In this document: positions 16,882-25,360 of the stretch, piece after piece
How positions within the stretch are numbered: the first letter of the stretch is position 1
Layout: each line of letters opens with the position of its first letter
From: SZUA-309 sp965232595
GTDB lineage: Bacteria > Pseudomonadota > Gammaproteobacteria > Pseudomonadales > Azotimanducaceae
Assembly (NCBI GenBank): GCA_965232595.1
Contig: OZ246983.1
Coordinates: 3,162,001 to 3,226,000 of the forward strand
Direction: 5' to 3'
DNA: 64,000 nt
The notes under the pieces: model-generated
What the model was told of the DNA's origin: nothing
What the model saw: the letters and a program-made list of their open reading frames with translations, nothing else
Databases searched by the model: none
Translations under genes and position numbers: made by a program

Positions 16882-17601
16882 ATGTGGCGCGACGCAGCAA
16901 AGCCCGTTGGGGTGCTCACCGAGCGGGAATTCGAGCTCACCGTTGAGGGCCGGCAGGTGCCGGGTGTGGTCTGGGCAGATGGCGAGGTGGAGTCCGGCCA
17001 GCCCATGGTCCTGCTCGGCCACGGTGGCACGACGCACAAGAAGGCGGACTACCTGGTGCAGGTGGCCATGTTGCTGGCCAGGCGCGGCGTGGTCAGCATG
17101 GCCATCGACGGGCCCGGTCACGGCGAGCGGGGCGATGAGCCCGATCCCGAAGATCCCGGCTGGTTCGTGAAAGCCTGGAACGAAGGCGGCGGTTCGGATG
17201 CGGTGGTTGCCGACTGGCGGGCGGCGCTGGACTTCGTCAGCGCCGAGCTCGAGACGGGCAAGACGGGTTACTGGGGTCTTTCCATGGGCACCATGATGGG
17301 ATTGCCCGTGGTCGCCAACGACGATCGGATCTCAGTTGCCCTGTTGGGGCTCATGGGCAACTGGGGGCCGAATGCCGACCGGCTAATGGCCGAGGCGCCG
17401 AACGTGGAGTGCCCCATCCGCTTTCTTCTGCAGTGGGACGACGAGATCGTGCCCAGGGATACCTGCCTGGAGCTCTTCGGCACGATCGGTTCGAAGCGAA
17501 AGACGCTGCACGCAAATCCTGGCCTGCACTCGGCGGTGCCGGCCTTCGAGATACGTGACTCGACGGATTACCTCGCGGGCGTTCTGAAGCGGCGGAGCTG
17601 A
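16882..17601 (+). CDS. alpha/beta hydrolase, dienelactone hydrolase-like
   Basis: 239 residues. The nucleophile elbow GLSMG is clear, an early GHGG strand loop (VLLGHGGTTHKK) provides an oxyanion element, and the acid and histidine are probably in QWDDEIVP and NPGLHSAVP. No signal peptide is seen, so it is cytoplasmic. It probably hydrolyses an ester or thioester and could act together with the preceding SDR. It converges with the DUF1801 gene 4 bp away. Confidence 0.87.
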   Translation: MWRDAAKPVGVLTEREFELTVEGRQVPGVVWADGEVESGQPMVLLGHGGTTHKKADYLVQVAMLLARRGVVSMAIDGPGHGERGDEPDPEDPGWFVKAWNEGGGSDAVVADWRAALDFVSAELETGKTGYWGLSMGTMMGLPVVANDDRISVALLGLMGNWGPNADRLMAEAPNVECPIRFLLQWDDEIVPRDTCLELFGTIGSKRKTLHANPGLHSAVPAFEIRDSTDYLAGVLKRRS

Positions 17602-17605
17602 ACGC

Positions 17606-18052
17606 TCAGCGCTTCCTCTTTGCCTGGCGACGCTTTTCCAGGTGGTAAGTCAACGCCAGCTCGATGCAGCGAGCGACTGTCGCTTCCGGCAGGCTGGCCT
17701 TGAGGTCGAACAGCACCGCGCGGTTACCGTCGAACGTCAGCTCCGGGAACAGCGTTCGGTAGGTGTCTACCAGCGTGGTCTGGCAGTTCAGGTACATGGC
17801 GCACTGCTGCGGCGCTGATGCCTTCCAGGCGATGCGGATGGTGCTGCCGGTTTTGCTCTGCTCCGTCAGGTAGGCAGGCTCTCCCCACTTCAGCGTTTCC
17901 GTGATCGGTCCGACCTCGGGCAGGGCAGCGGCAGTGTCCAGAATCAGCTTCCGCAGTCGGCGCAGCCGTTGCTGAGCCTGCTTCGGATAGCTGGCGAGCA
18001 CGGCTTCCACCGCTGACGTATCGGCCTTCGTGGCGCTTGTCTTCCGCTTCAT
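17606..18052 (-). CDS. DUF1801 (YdhG-like) protein
   Basis: 148 residues, basic, with the DUF1801 pattern LRKLILDTAAALPEVGPITETLKWGEPAYLT and an arginine/lysine-rich C-terminus. The family has an SufE/YdhG-like small alpha-beta fold and no agreed biochemical function. Its ATG overlaps the end of the P-loop gene by 4 bp (ATGA), so the two form an operon. Confidence 0.85.
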   Translation of the reverse strand: MKRKTSATKADTSAVEAVLASYPKQAQQRLRRLRKLILDTAAALPEVGPITETLKWGEPAYLTEQSKTGSTIRIAWKASAPQQCAMYLNCQTTLVDTYRTLFPELTFDGNRAVLFDLKASLPEATVARCIELALTYHLEKRRQAKRKR

Positions 18053-18555
18053 CCGATCTGCTCCAGTTCCAGGTGCTGCATGATGCGCTCGACCACCTCC
18101 TCGGGCCCCAGATTCGTGGTGTCGATCTTCGGATACGGCAGCTGGTCGATGAGCTCGAGCCGGGAGAGCCCGTAGGCCAGCTTCTCAGGCTCACCGCGTT
18201 GCCCGAGCCTGGCTTCGAGCGCCTCGCCGCTGCAGGTGAGGTAGAGCAGCTCGCTGCGCGCGACCACATCCTTAAGCCCATCGAGAACAGGCTGGTAGAG
18301 CAGCGAACGGGCGAAAACCCAGGACAGGATGCCGGTGTTGCAGCCGGCTGCGAAGTAGCCGCGCATCACGCCGACCACGTTGCCGATTGCGGCCGCCCGG
18401 TTTTCCGGGGTGGCAAGATCGTCCGAGACCCGCCAGACGTCATCCGCATCCAGCACGGCGGTGCCGGTCGTTCTGCCGTGCAGGTTGCGCAGCGCTGTGG
18501 TTTTGCCCACTCCGGTTGGCCCACCCAGCAGGACCAGCCTGGTCACCTTTGCCAT
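18049..18555 (-). CDS. P-loop ATPase / small-molecule kinase-like protein
   Basis: 168 residues with a Walker A motif at about 10-18 (GGPTGVGKTT) and AVLDADDVW as the second acidic strand, as in AAA_18 and shikimate- or nucleotide-kinase-like proteins. LYLTCSGEALEARLGQRGEPE resembles the lid/LID-arginine region. The phosphate acceptor is unknown. It is the first gene of a pair with the DUF1801 gene. Confidence 0.85.
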   Translation of the reverse strand: MAKVTRLVLLGGPTGVGKTTALRNLHGRTTGTAVLDADDVWRVSDDLATPENRAAAIGNVVGVMRGYFAAGCNTGILSWVFARSLLYQPVLDGLKDVVARSELLYLTCSGEALEARLGQRGEPEKLAYGLSRLELIDQLPYPKIDTTNLGPEEVVERIMQHLELEQIG

Positions 18556-18573
18556 CGCTGTTTTCCCTTCGCC

Positions 18574-18924
18574 TTAATCCAGCTGGCTCCCGTGTACCCG
18601 CTCGGTCGGAATCGACTCCAGGTCCACCCCGTCCAGACAGCGGACGTTCACTGCCCACATCTCGGGTGCCGTACGTGGGCGGCGGAACGGCAGGATGCCG
18701 CAACGCGGACAGAAGTAGTCTTTCGCAACCATCGTGTGCCACTGGTAGAGCGACATGGCTGCCAGCGGCGTCCCGATTCGCAGGTCCCCGTCATCTACCC
18801 GGTGAATCAATGCGCCCCGTTTGCGACACAGGCTGCAGTCGCAGTTGCGAACGTGGTCGAGGTCCATGTCGACCTCGAAGATCACGTCTCCGCAGTGGCA
18901 GGAACCGCTGTACGTCTTTTTCAT
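18574..18924 (-). CDS. GFA-family (Mss4-like fold) zinc protein
   Basis: 116 residues. Cysteine motifs CHCG at the N-terminus, NCDCSLCRKRG in the middle and CPRCGILPF later form the two zinc sites of the glutathione-dependent formaldehyde-activating (GFA/CENP-V) family. The name reflects the founding member; most relatives have no proven formaldehyde role. A second GFA protein is at 35952-36377. Low similarity between the two suggests they are not a recent duplication. Confidence 0.9.
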   Translation of the reverse strand: MKKTYSGSCHCGDVIFEVDMDLDHVRNCDCSLCRKRGALIHRVDDGDLRIGTPLAAMSLYQWHTMVAKDYFCPRCGILPFRRPRTAPEMWAVNVRCLDGVDLESIPTERVHGSQLD

Positions 18925-18963
18925 CTCGCCGAGCTCCTCATGCAGCTGTCGTCTTCACTTCCG

Positions 18964-19365
18964 TCACGCACCCTCCTGAGGGTACCTGTCTTCCGGAACC
19001 TGCACGACGCAGAACAGATTGCCGTCCGGATCCTCCAGCACTACGTAGTCGGCCTCGGGGCCGTATCGCCACGGGTAGCGTCGGGCGCCCAGCGAGACCA
19101 GCCGTTCCACCTCGGCGCTCTGCTCGGTGGTGTAGAGATCCAGGTGGATCCAGCTGCGTTTTCCCGTACGCCTCGCAGGTGCCTGATCGAGCGAAACGTT
19201 CGGGCCGAGCCCAGCCGGATCACAGAGGATGACGAATCCGCCCTGAGGGTCCTCGTGCTCAACCTCGTAACGCAAGGCGGACTGCCAGAACTCAACCATC
19301 TGCGCGTGCTCGAAGCAGCGAATGACGATCGAGCCCACGCGAACCTGCTGATCGACCCTGGGCAT
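18964..19365 (-). CDS. VOC (glyoxalase/bleomycin resistance-like) protein
   Basis: 133 residues with two paired beta-alpha-beta-beta-beta units typical of the vicinal oxygen chelate superfamily: VRVGSIVIRCFEHAQMVEFW at the start and WIHLDLYTTE...YVVLEDPDGNLFCVV at the end. The glutamate/histidine ligands in these strands are partly conserved. Substrate unknown. It lies in a minus-strand row of small accessory genes. Confidence 0.87.
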   Translation of the reverse strand: MPRVDQQVRVGSIVIRCFEHAQMVEFWQSALRYEVEHEDPQGGFVILCDPAGLGPNVSLDQAPARRTGKRSWIHLDLYTTEQSAEVERLVSLGARRYPWRYGPEADYVVLEDPDGNLFCVVQVPEDRYPQEGA

Positions 19366-19388
19366 TACTCAGCCCCGCCCTTATCGGC

Positions 19389-19688
19389 TCAACGGCCGCG
19401 CTCAGGGAGAGCGTTGCCTTCGTAGTGAAAGTCCACCAGGTAGACCTTCTCGCCCTTGCCGTGTTTTGCCACTTTCAGAAGATCAGCAACCCCGTTGAAG
19501 CCGGTTTCCCGGGCGAGCCTCGGGGTGATGTCGTCGAAGTCGATCTGGCTCAGGCGATCGACGACCACGTGGCCGCCGGCAAGCGCGTAGCGGTTGCCGA
19601 CCTTTACTCGCGGCTGCTTCCAGATCCGCACGCTGCTGGTTATCTCGCCGCTGATGACGCGCTCACGAAGCTGCCGGGCGAACTGCAT
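19389..19688 (-). CDS. ASCH domain protein
   Basis: 99 residues. The order RVISGEITSSVRIWKQPRVKVGNRYAL, a short VVVDRL strand and DITPRLARETGFNG fits small ASCH (PUA-like) proteins of this length. ASCH proteins are linked to RNA or modified-nucleoside binding, and one E. coli member is an N4-acetylcytidine amidohydrolase. No catalytic assignment is made. It ends 15 bp after (in reading direction) the VOC gene's upstream end. Confidence 0.82.
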   Translation of the reverse strand: MQFARQLRERVISGEITSSVRIWKQPRVKVGNRYALAGGHVVVDRLSQIDFDDITPRLARETGFNGVADLLKVAKHGKGEKVYLVDFHYEGNALPERGR

Positions 19689-19689
19689 T

Positions 19690-21048
19690 TCAGACCTGCT
19701 CCAGGTTTGTCTTGTGCGTTTCGTCCAGCAGGTGCACGGAGATCAGGGTCAGGATGCAGGCCAGCAGGATGTAGATCGAGATCCCGAGGGTGCTGTCGTA
19801 GTAGGCGAGCAGTGCGGTCGCGATGATTGGCGCCATGGCGCCGCCGAGGATGGCGCCGAACTGGTAGCCCAGCGACGCCCCCGAGTAGCGCACGTGGGTG
19901 CTGAACAGCTCGGCGAGAAACGCGGCTTGCGGTCCGTACATCATGCCGACGAACAGCTGGCCGACGCACAGCGACAGGCAGATCAACGCGAAGGAACCGG
20001 TATCGATCAGCGGGAAGATGGCGAAGGCCCAGACGCCGAGCAGGGCCGCGCCGAGCATGTAAACGCCCCTGCGCCCGTGCCTGTCGGAGTAGGCGGAAGC
20101 CAGAAACAACACCGGCAGCTGAAAGGCGGAAGAGACGAGCACCGCAAGCAGCATGGTCGATCGAGGCAGGTTGAGCCCCTCCGGGTTGGTGCCGTAGGCA
20201 ATGACGAAGCTGATCAGGATGTAGAAAGTCACCTGCACGGCGAGAAACGCACCGGCGGCAAGGGCAATCTGCCGTGGGTAGGTTGCCAGCGCCTGCAGCA
20301 CGGGTGATTGCTGCGCCACAGCGATTGCGGCCGCGTCCTCGTCGGAGAGTTCGGCCGGCGGCGCGTCACCCTGGCGGGCCTGCAGCTCTTTGAATGCTGG
20401 CGTGTCTTCGAGGCGAAGCTGCACGTAGAGGCTGAGGGCGATCAGGACCACGCTGGAGACGAACGGCACCCGCCAGCCCCAGGACATGAACGCCTCCGGT
20501 GACACCGCGGCGGTAACCGCCAGAAATGCGGCGTTCGCAAGAATCAGCCCGGCAGGCGCTCCGGCCTGAGCGAAGGCCCCGTAGAAGCCGCGCTGGTCGG
20601 CTGGCGCGTTTTCGGTCACGAGCAGCATCGCGCCACCCCATTGCCCGCCAACAGCAAGGCCCTGGGCAAAGCGGAGCAACATCAGCAGCAGCGGGGCGGC
20701 GATGCCGATGCTGGCATAGGTGGGCAGCAGGCCGATCAGGGTAGTGGCAGCGCCCATCAGCAGCAGCGCGGTAACCAGCGCTTTTTTGCGTCCCAGCCGA
20801 TCACCAAAATGGCCGAACACGATGCCGCCGATCGGTCGGGCCAGGAAGCCGACGGCGAAAGTGCTGAACGATGCGATCAGGCTGACGAAGTACGGCATGT
20901 CCTCCGAGAAAAACAGCGTTGGAAAAACCAGCGCGGCGGCGGTGCCGTAGAGAAAAAAGTCGAACCACTCGATGCTGGTGCCAGCCAGTGAAGTCAGCGC
21001 GACTTTTCGCATGGACGCGCCGGACGGACGCGTGGGCGCCTCTGCCAT
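19690..21048 (-). CDS. MFS transporter, metabolite:H+ symporter (MHS/ShiA-ProP-like) family
   Basis: 452 residues with about 12 hydrophobic segments. The MHS signature is clear: GTSIEWFDFFLYGTAAALVFP in the first helix and GHFGDRLGRKKALV in the loop after helix 2. A longer hydrophilic central loop (about residues 225-245) separates the halves. MHS members import organic acids, shikimate or compatible solutes with protons across the inner membrane. The substrate is not predictable, but the surrounding degradative genes suggest a carboxylate. Confidence 0.9.
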   Translation of the reverse strand: MAEAPTRPSGASMRKVALTSLAGTSIEWFDFFLYGTAAALVFPTLFFSEDMPYFVSLIASFSTFAVGFLARPIGGIVFGHFGDRLGRKKALVTALLLMGAATTLIGLLPTYASIGIAAPLLLMLLRFAQGLAVGGQWGGAMLLVTENAPADQRGFYGAFAQAGAPAGLILANAAFLAVTAAVSPEAFMSWGWRVPFVSSVVLIALSLYVQLRLEDTPAFKELQARQGDAPPAELSDEDAAAIAVAQQSPVLQALATYPRQIALAAGAFLAVQVTFYILISFVIAYGTNPEGLNLPRSTMLLAVLVSSAFQLPVLFLASAYSDRHGRRGVYMLGAALLGVWAFAIFPLIDTGSFALICLSLCVGQLFVGMMYGPQAAFLAELFSTHVRYSGASLGYQFGAILGGAMAPIIATALLAYYDSTLGISIYILLACILTLISVHLLDETHKTNLEQV

Positions 21049-21088
21049 GAAATCCCCTCCTCATGGATGCATCGAGAGTATACGGGAA

Positions 21089-22003
21089 TCAGGCCAGATG
21101 GCGGGCCGCCAGCTCCTTGAGGGTATCGGGCTGCAGTTCCTGCTCGAGGCCGATGAAAACGAGCCGGGTGCTGGCGGCCTGATCGGTGTGTGCGGACAGC
21201 GTTACCCGCTGCCCCACCTGTTGATAGAGGAGCGTTTCCCGGTTGGCCCCATCTGCCAGCAGGAAAAAGCCTTTGCCGCGCAGGACAGCGCCGGGCAGAG
21301 CGGCCAGGAAAGCGTCTGCCTGGGCGCGGCTCAGGGGCTTATCCGAGGCGTAGTGCCAGGTGACGTAATGCTCGTGCGTGCCGTGCTGGTGATCCAGCTG
21401 GTTGTCTGGCGCATCCGTATGGCCGATCCCGAACAGGGCGCCCAGCGATACGTCGGCGTGGCTGGCGCGGACGATGGGTGTGCCCGGCGCGATGTCCGCG
21501 AGCCAGCTCTGCAGCGCATCGAGCTTGTCGCCGCTGACCAGATCGACCTTGTTCAGCACCAGCAGATCGGCGCCCCTGAGCTGTCGCAGAACGGTCTTGT
21601 CCACGTACTTGTCTCGAGCCTTGGCGCGCACCGTTTCCGCATCTGCCAGCACGATGATGCCGTCGAGCATCAGGCCCGGGTGATGGCCGTACTGAGCGAG
21701 CGCCGTCACATCGGCGACCCCGCTCGCCTCGACGATGATCCGATCGGGTTGGGGGTCGCGGGCCAGCAGGCTGTCCAGCGCCTCGTCGAACCCGGCGCTC
21801 ATGCCGCAGCAGATGCAGCCGTTGGTGAGGTTGATCTGATCGTCGGTCTGCTCGCTGATCAACGCCGCATCGATGTTGATGGCGCCGAAGTCGTTGATGA
21901 TCAGGGCGAGCTTCTCGCCCTGGACGTTCCGCAACAGGTGGTTGACCAGCGTGGTCTTGCCGGCGCCGAGATAGCCACCGAGCACCGTGAACGGAATGCT
22001 CAT
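21089..22003 (-). CDS. CobW/YeiR-type (COG0523) GTPase, putative metallochaperone
   Basis: 304 residues. The G3E GTPase core is complete: Walker A GGYLGAGKTT, the metal-binding GCICCG motif, EASGVAD, and the guanine-specificity NKVD. A short histidine-rich stretch (LDHQHGTHEHY) near residue 205-215 may bind zinc or another metal. The C-terminal CobW_C domain follows. Its ATG overlaps by 4 bp the stop of the upstream amidohydrolase, so it may load metal into that enzyme. No Zur-like operator is apparent. Confidence 0.9.
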   Translation of the reverse strand: MSIPFTVLGGYLGAGKTTLVNHLLRNVQGEKLALIINDFGAINIDAALISEQTDDQINLTNGCICCGMSAGFDEALDSLLARDPQPDRIIVEASGVADVTALAQYGHHPGLMLDGIIVLADAETVRAKARDKYVDKTVLRQLRGADLLVLNKVDLVSGDKLDALQSWLADIAPGTPIVRASHADVSLGALFGIGHTDAPDNQLDHQHGTHEHYVTWHYASDKPLSRAQADAFLAALPGAVLRGKGFFLLADGANRETLLYQQVGQRVTLSAHTDQAASTRLVFIGLEQELQPDTLKELAARHLA

Positions 22004-23670
22004 CGGCCCGACGGTGCAGGGTAGTGCACGCCGCCCAGCACCGTGCCCCAGACCTTGATGTCTTTGATGCGCAACGGCTCAACGGCGAGCGGATCCTCCT
22101 CCAGGATGGCGAAGTCAGCCCGCTTGCCGGCTTCCAGCGAACCAATCTCGTGATCCATGTGCATCTGGTAGGCGGCGGAAATGGTGACGGCGCGCAGCGC
22201 CTCATAGGCGGAGATCTTCTCCGTTTCGCCGAGCACACGGCCTTTGGGGGTCACCCGATTGACCGCGCACCACATGGTGTGCAGGTGGCCGAGGGGGGTG
22301 ACGTTGGCGTCGGAGTGGATGGAGAACGGCACGCCCTCGCGCAGCGCCGAAGCGCAGGGCTCGAGCGCGTTGGCCCGTTCCGGGCCGACGGTCTGCTCGT
22401 AGTGCTGGTCGCCCCAGTACCAGAGGTGGTTGGCGAAGAAGTTGGCGCAGAGCCCGAGCTTCGCCATCTTTCTGAGCTGCGCCTGGGTGGTGAGCTGCGC
22501 GTGGGTGATGGTGTGCCGGTGGTCCAGCCATGGCACCTCTTTCAACACCGCCTCCACGGTCTCGATGGCCAGGTCCTGGGTCCTGTTGCCGTTGCAGTGC
22601 ATGTGCACGTTGATCCCGGCCCGGTGAAATGGCAGCAGCCAGTCCTTGAACTGATCGGGCACCGTAAGCAGCTGGCCGTGGTCCTCGCCGGTCATGTAGC
22701 CAGGCTCGTTCAGCAGGGCAGACCAGCCCTGAATCGAGCCGTCCAGCACGAACTTCACGCCGGGGAAGCGCAGCTTGTCCGTCGCTTCTGCCTGCAGCTC
22801 CAGCACAGTCTGCGCCACGTCCTCGAAGCTGGTGGTATCGCCGGGAATCGCCGGGATGTTGTACTGGGCGATCCTGGCCGGGAAGCCCGGGTCGTTCACC
22901 ACTTCCTGCCAGACGGCTTTGCCAGCCCGTCGGCTGTGCGGCGCCAGGATCAGGCTACCGGCCAGATCGGTTACCGTGGTGATGCCGGCGTTCCGGGCGC
23001 TCTGCCCGAAGTTGCGCAACGCGTCGGCACCGTTGTTGCTGCGCATGATGCCCTGGTAGCCGGTCCTGCAGAGCGACATGGCGGGCGGCTCGCGGAGCTC
23101 GCCGTCGAGCTCGCCGGATGCATCCCGGCCCAGGCCTTCGACCTGGAGATCGGCAGTCACGTTGTTCTGCTCGAGCATGGCGCTGTTGGCAGTGGCCAGG
23201 TGGCCGCTGGCGTGCATCAGGAAAATCGGCCGGGTTCGTGAGACCTGGTCCAGGTGGTGTCGGGTCAGGCGTTCCTCACCGTCGAAGTAGATGGGATCGA
23301 AGCCGCGACTCAAGATGGGCTCGTCGGGATCTTCCAGCTTGGCGTCGATCTGCTTCAGGCGCTCGATCAGCTCGCTGTAGGAGCGCACGCCTCGAGCAAT
23401 GCCGCCTTCCGGCAGGGGTCGGTCGAAGTAACCGAGGTAGGGCAGGAGGCCTGTGGCACCCTCCATCACGTGTGCGTGCGCTTCGACGAAGCCCGGCGTG
23501 ATCACCTGGTCGGCGAAGGTGTCGTCCAGCTCGTGCGGCCCCCACACCTTCACCTCGTCCAGGCTGCCCACGCCCAGGATCTGCCCGTCCCGGACCGCAA
23601 CGTGGGTGCCTTCCGGATTGCTCGGATTCATGGTGATGATCCTGCGGGCCTGATAGATCCGAATGCTCAT
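22000..23670 (-). CDS. YtcJ-like amidohydrolase (amidohydrolase 3 family)
   Basis: 556 residues from the ATG at 23670, with AGGGAA upstream. The N-terminal beta-sandwich (RRIITMNP...VAVRDGQILGVG) and PGFVEAHAHV with the HxH metal motif are intact, as are MHASGH, HMHCNG, THAQL and IHSDANVTPLG, which supply the remaining ligands. Relatives hydrolyse cyclic amides or formamides, but most are uncharacterised. It diverges from the acyl-CoA ligase gene and is coupled to a CobW GTPase, a plausible metal-delivery partner. Confidence 0.9.
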   Translation of the reverse strand: MSIRIYQARRIITMNPSNPEGTHVAVRDGQILGVGSLDEVKVWGPHELDDTFADQVITPGFVEAHAHVMEGATGLLPYLGYFDRPLPEGGIARGVRSYSELIERLKQIDAKLEDPDEPILSRGFDPIYFDGEERLTRHHLDQVSRTRPIFLMHASGHLATANSAMLEQNNVTADLQVEGLGRDASGELDGELREPPAMSLCRTGYQGIMRSNNGADALRNFGQSARNAGITTVTDLAGSLILAPHSRRAGKAVWQEVVNDPGFPARIAQYNIPAIPGDTTSFEDVAQTVLELQAEATDKLRFPGVKFVLDGSIQGWSALLNEPGYMTGEDHGQLLTVPDQFKDWLLPFHRAGINVHMHCNGNRTQDLAIETVEAVLKEVPWLDHRHTITHAQLTTQAQLRKMAKLGLCANFFANHLWYWGDQHYEQTVGPERANALEPCASALREGVPFSIHSDANVTPLGHLHTMWCAVNRVTPKGRVLGETEKISAYEALRAVTISAAYQMHMDHEIGSLEAGKRADFAILEEDPLAVEPLRIKDIKVWGTVLGGVHYPAPSGR

Positions 23671-23755
23671 GAGATTTCCCTGGTGCCTGATCGCGGACGT
23701 TTGCATCTGCCCCGCGCTTCGTTACCGTAGCGGAATCGACTGGAGGGGAGAAGTC

Positions 23756-25333
23756 ATGACGATCGAGACATTGGGCGACATCGCCCGGGAACACGCGCGT
23801 GCGCACGGGGAGAAAACGGCGCTCACGTTCATCGAGAACGAGATCGGTGAGGCCCATCGCGCCTGGACCTTTGCCGAGATTGACGCCGAGTCGAACAGGA
23901 TTGCCAACGCGCTGCTGGCAGCAGGCATCGAGCCTGGCCAGCGGATTGCCTATCTCGACAAGAACGCCCCGGAGTACTTCCTCTACCTGCTCGGCGGCGC
24001 CAAGGCGAACGCAGTGTCCGTTGCCGTTAACTGGCGGCTGGCCGTGCCGGAGATGGAGTACATCCTGAACAACTCAGAGGCCCGCGTGCTGCTGGTGGGC
24101 GAGGAGTACCTGCCGGCGCTGGCGGAGATGAGCCTCGAGGCAGCGCAGACCGTCATCGTGCTGGGCGACCCTGGTGAGAGCGGTCATCCGACTTTCGAGC
24201 AGTGGCTGGCCGGCAGCTCGGATGCGGACCCGCACATTGCGGTGGCGCCGGAAGACGTCTGTTACCAGCTCTACACCTCGGGCACCACGGGCCTGCCCAA
24301 GGGTGTGGAGATCACCCACGCGAACTTCCTGCACGCGATGACCGCGAGCATGGCGGCACAGGAGTTTTCGCCGGACGCGCTCAACCTGGTCTGCATGCCG
24401 CTTTTTCACATCTCAGGCAGCGGCTGGGGGCTGATCGGCATGTACTTCGGGGCATCGTCGGTCATGTTGCGGGACGTGAACCTGGATCTGATCCTGGACG
24501 TGATTCCTACTTTCGGCGTGACGCACGCGCTGTTCGTGCCTGCGGTGCTGCAGTTTCTGCTGGCCCTGCCGAAGGTCCGGGAAACGGACTTCAGCACCAT
24601 GAAGAACATCACCTATGGCGCCTCCCCCATCACCGAGGCGGTGCTGGTGGAAGGCATGGAGGTGTTCGGCTGCGACTTCATTCAGGTCTACGGGCTGACC
24701 GAGACCACCGGCGGTGTCACCTGCCTGCCCGCCGAAGACCACGATCCCGGCGGGCCGAGAGCACGCCTGCTGCGTTCCTGTGGCAAGGCCATCGCCAATC
24801 ACGAGGTGGCCATCTACGACGCGGAGACGCTGGAGCCGGTGGCGGACGGTGAGGTGGGTGAGATCTGGATCCGCGGTCCGCAGATCATGCGCGGCTACTG
24901 GAAGAACCCCGAGGCGACGGCGGACTCCATCCGCTCGGACGGCTGGTTCCGAAGCGGCGATGCGGGGTTCATGGAGGATGGCTATCTGTTCATCCACGAC
25001 CGGGTGAAGGACATGATCATCTCCGGTGGCGAGAACATCTATCCGGCAGAGATCGAGAACGTGCTCATGCAGCACGATGGCATTGCCGATGCGGCGGTGA
25101 TCGGCGTGCCCAGTGATCGCTGGGGAGAAACCGTGAAGGCGATTGTCACCCGAGCCGACGAGTCGCTCAGCGAGCAGGCCGTGATCGAGTACTGCCGGAA
25201 GAACCTCGCCGGCTACAAGTGCCCGACGTCCGTGGACTGGCTGGAGACCATCCCGCGAAACCCGTCCGGCAAGATCCTCAAGGTGGAGCTGCGCAAGCCC
25301 TACTGGGCAGGCAAAGACCGGCAGGTGGGTTAA
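23756..25333 (+). CDS. acyl-CoA synthetase (AMP-forming)
   Basis: 525 residues from the ATG at 23756, with GGGGAG upstream. The P-loop LYTSGTTGLPKG, the adenylate motif VYGLTETTGG, GEIWIRGPQIMRGYW, the DRVKDMIISGGENIYPAEIE hinge and the catalytic lysine in PSGKILKVELR are all present. It would activate a carboxylic acid to its CoA thioester. It heads a tight four-gene operon with an LLM oxidoreductase, an ADC-like protein and an SDR; together these suggest catabolism of a cyclic or branched acid. Confidence 0.93.
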   Translation: MTIETLGDIAREHARAHGEKTALTFIENEIGEAHRAWTFAEIDAESNRIANALLAAGIEPGQRIAYLDKNAPEYFLYLLGGAKANAVSVAVNWRLAVPEMEYILNNSEARVLLVGEEYLPALAEMSLEAAQTVIVLGDPGESGHPTFEQWLAGSSDADPHIAVAPEDVCYQLYTSGTTGLPKGVEITHANFLHAMTASMAAQEFSPDALNLVCMPLFHISGSGWGLIGMYFGASSVMLRDVNLDLILDVIPTFGVTHALFVPAVLQFLLALPKVRETDFSTMKNITYGASPITEAVLVEGMEVFGCDFIQVYGLTETTGGVTCLPAEDHDPGGPRARLLRSCGKAIANHEVAIYDAETLEPVADGEVGEIWIRGPQIMRGYWKNPEATADSIRSDGWFRSGDAGFMEDGYLFIHDRVKDMIISGGENIYPAEIENVLMQHDGIADAAVIGVPSDRWGETVKAIVTRADESLSEQAVIEYCRKNLAGYKCPTSVDWLETIPRNPSGKILKVELRKPYWAGKDRQVG

Positions 25334-25360
25334 CGAGAGTCAGAACGCAGGAGTAGGTCG

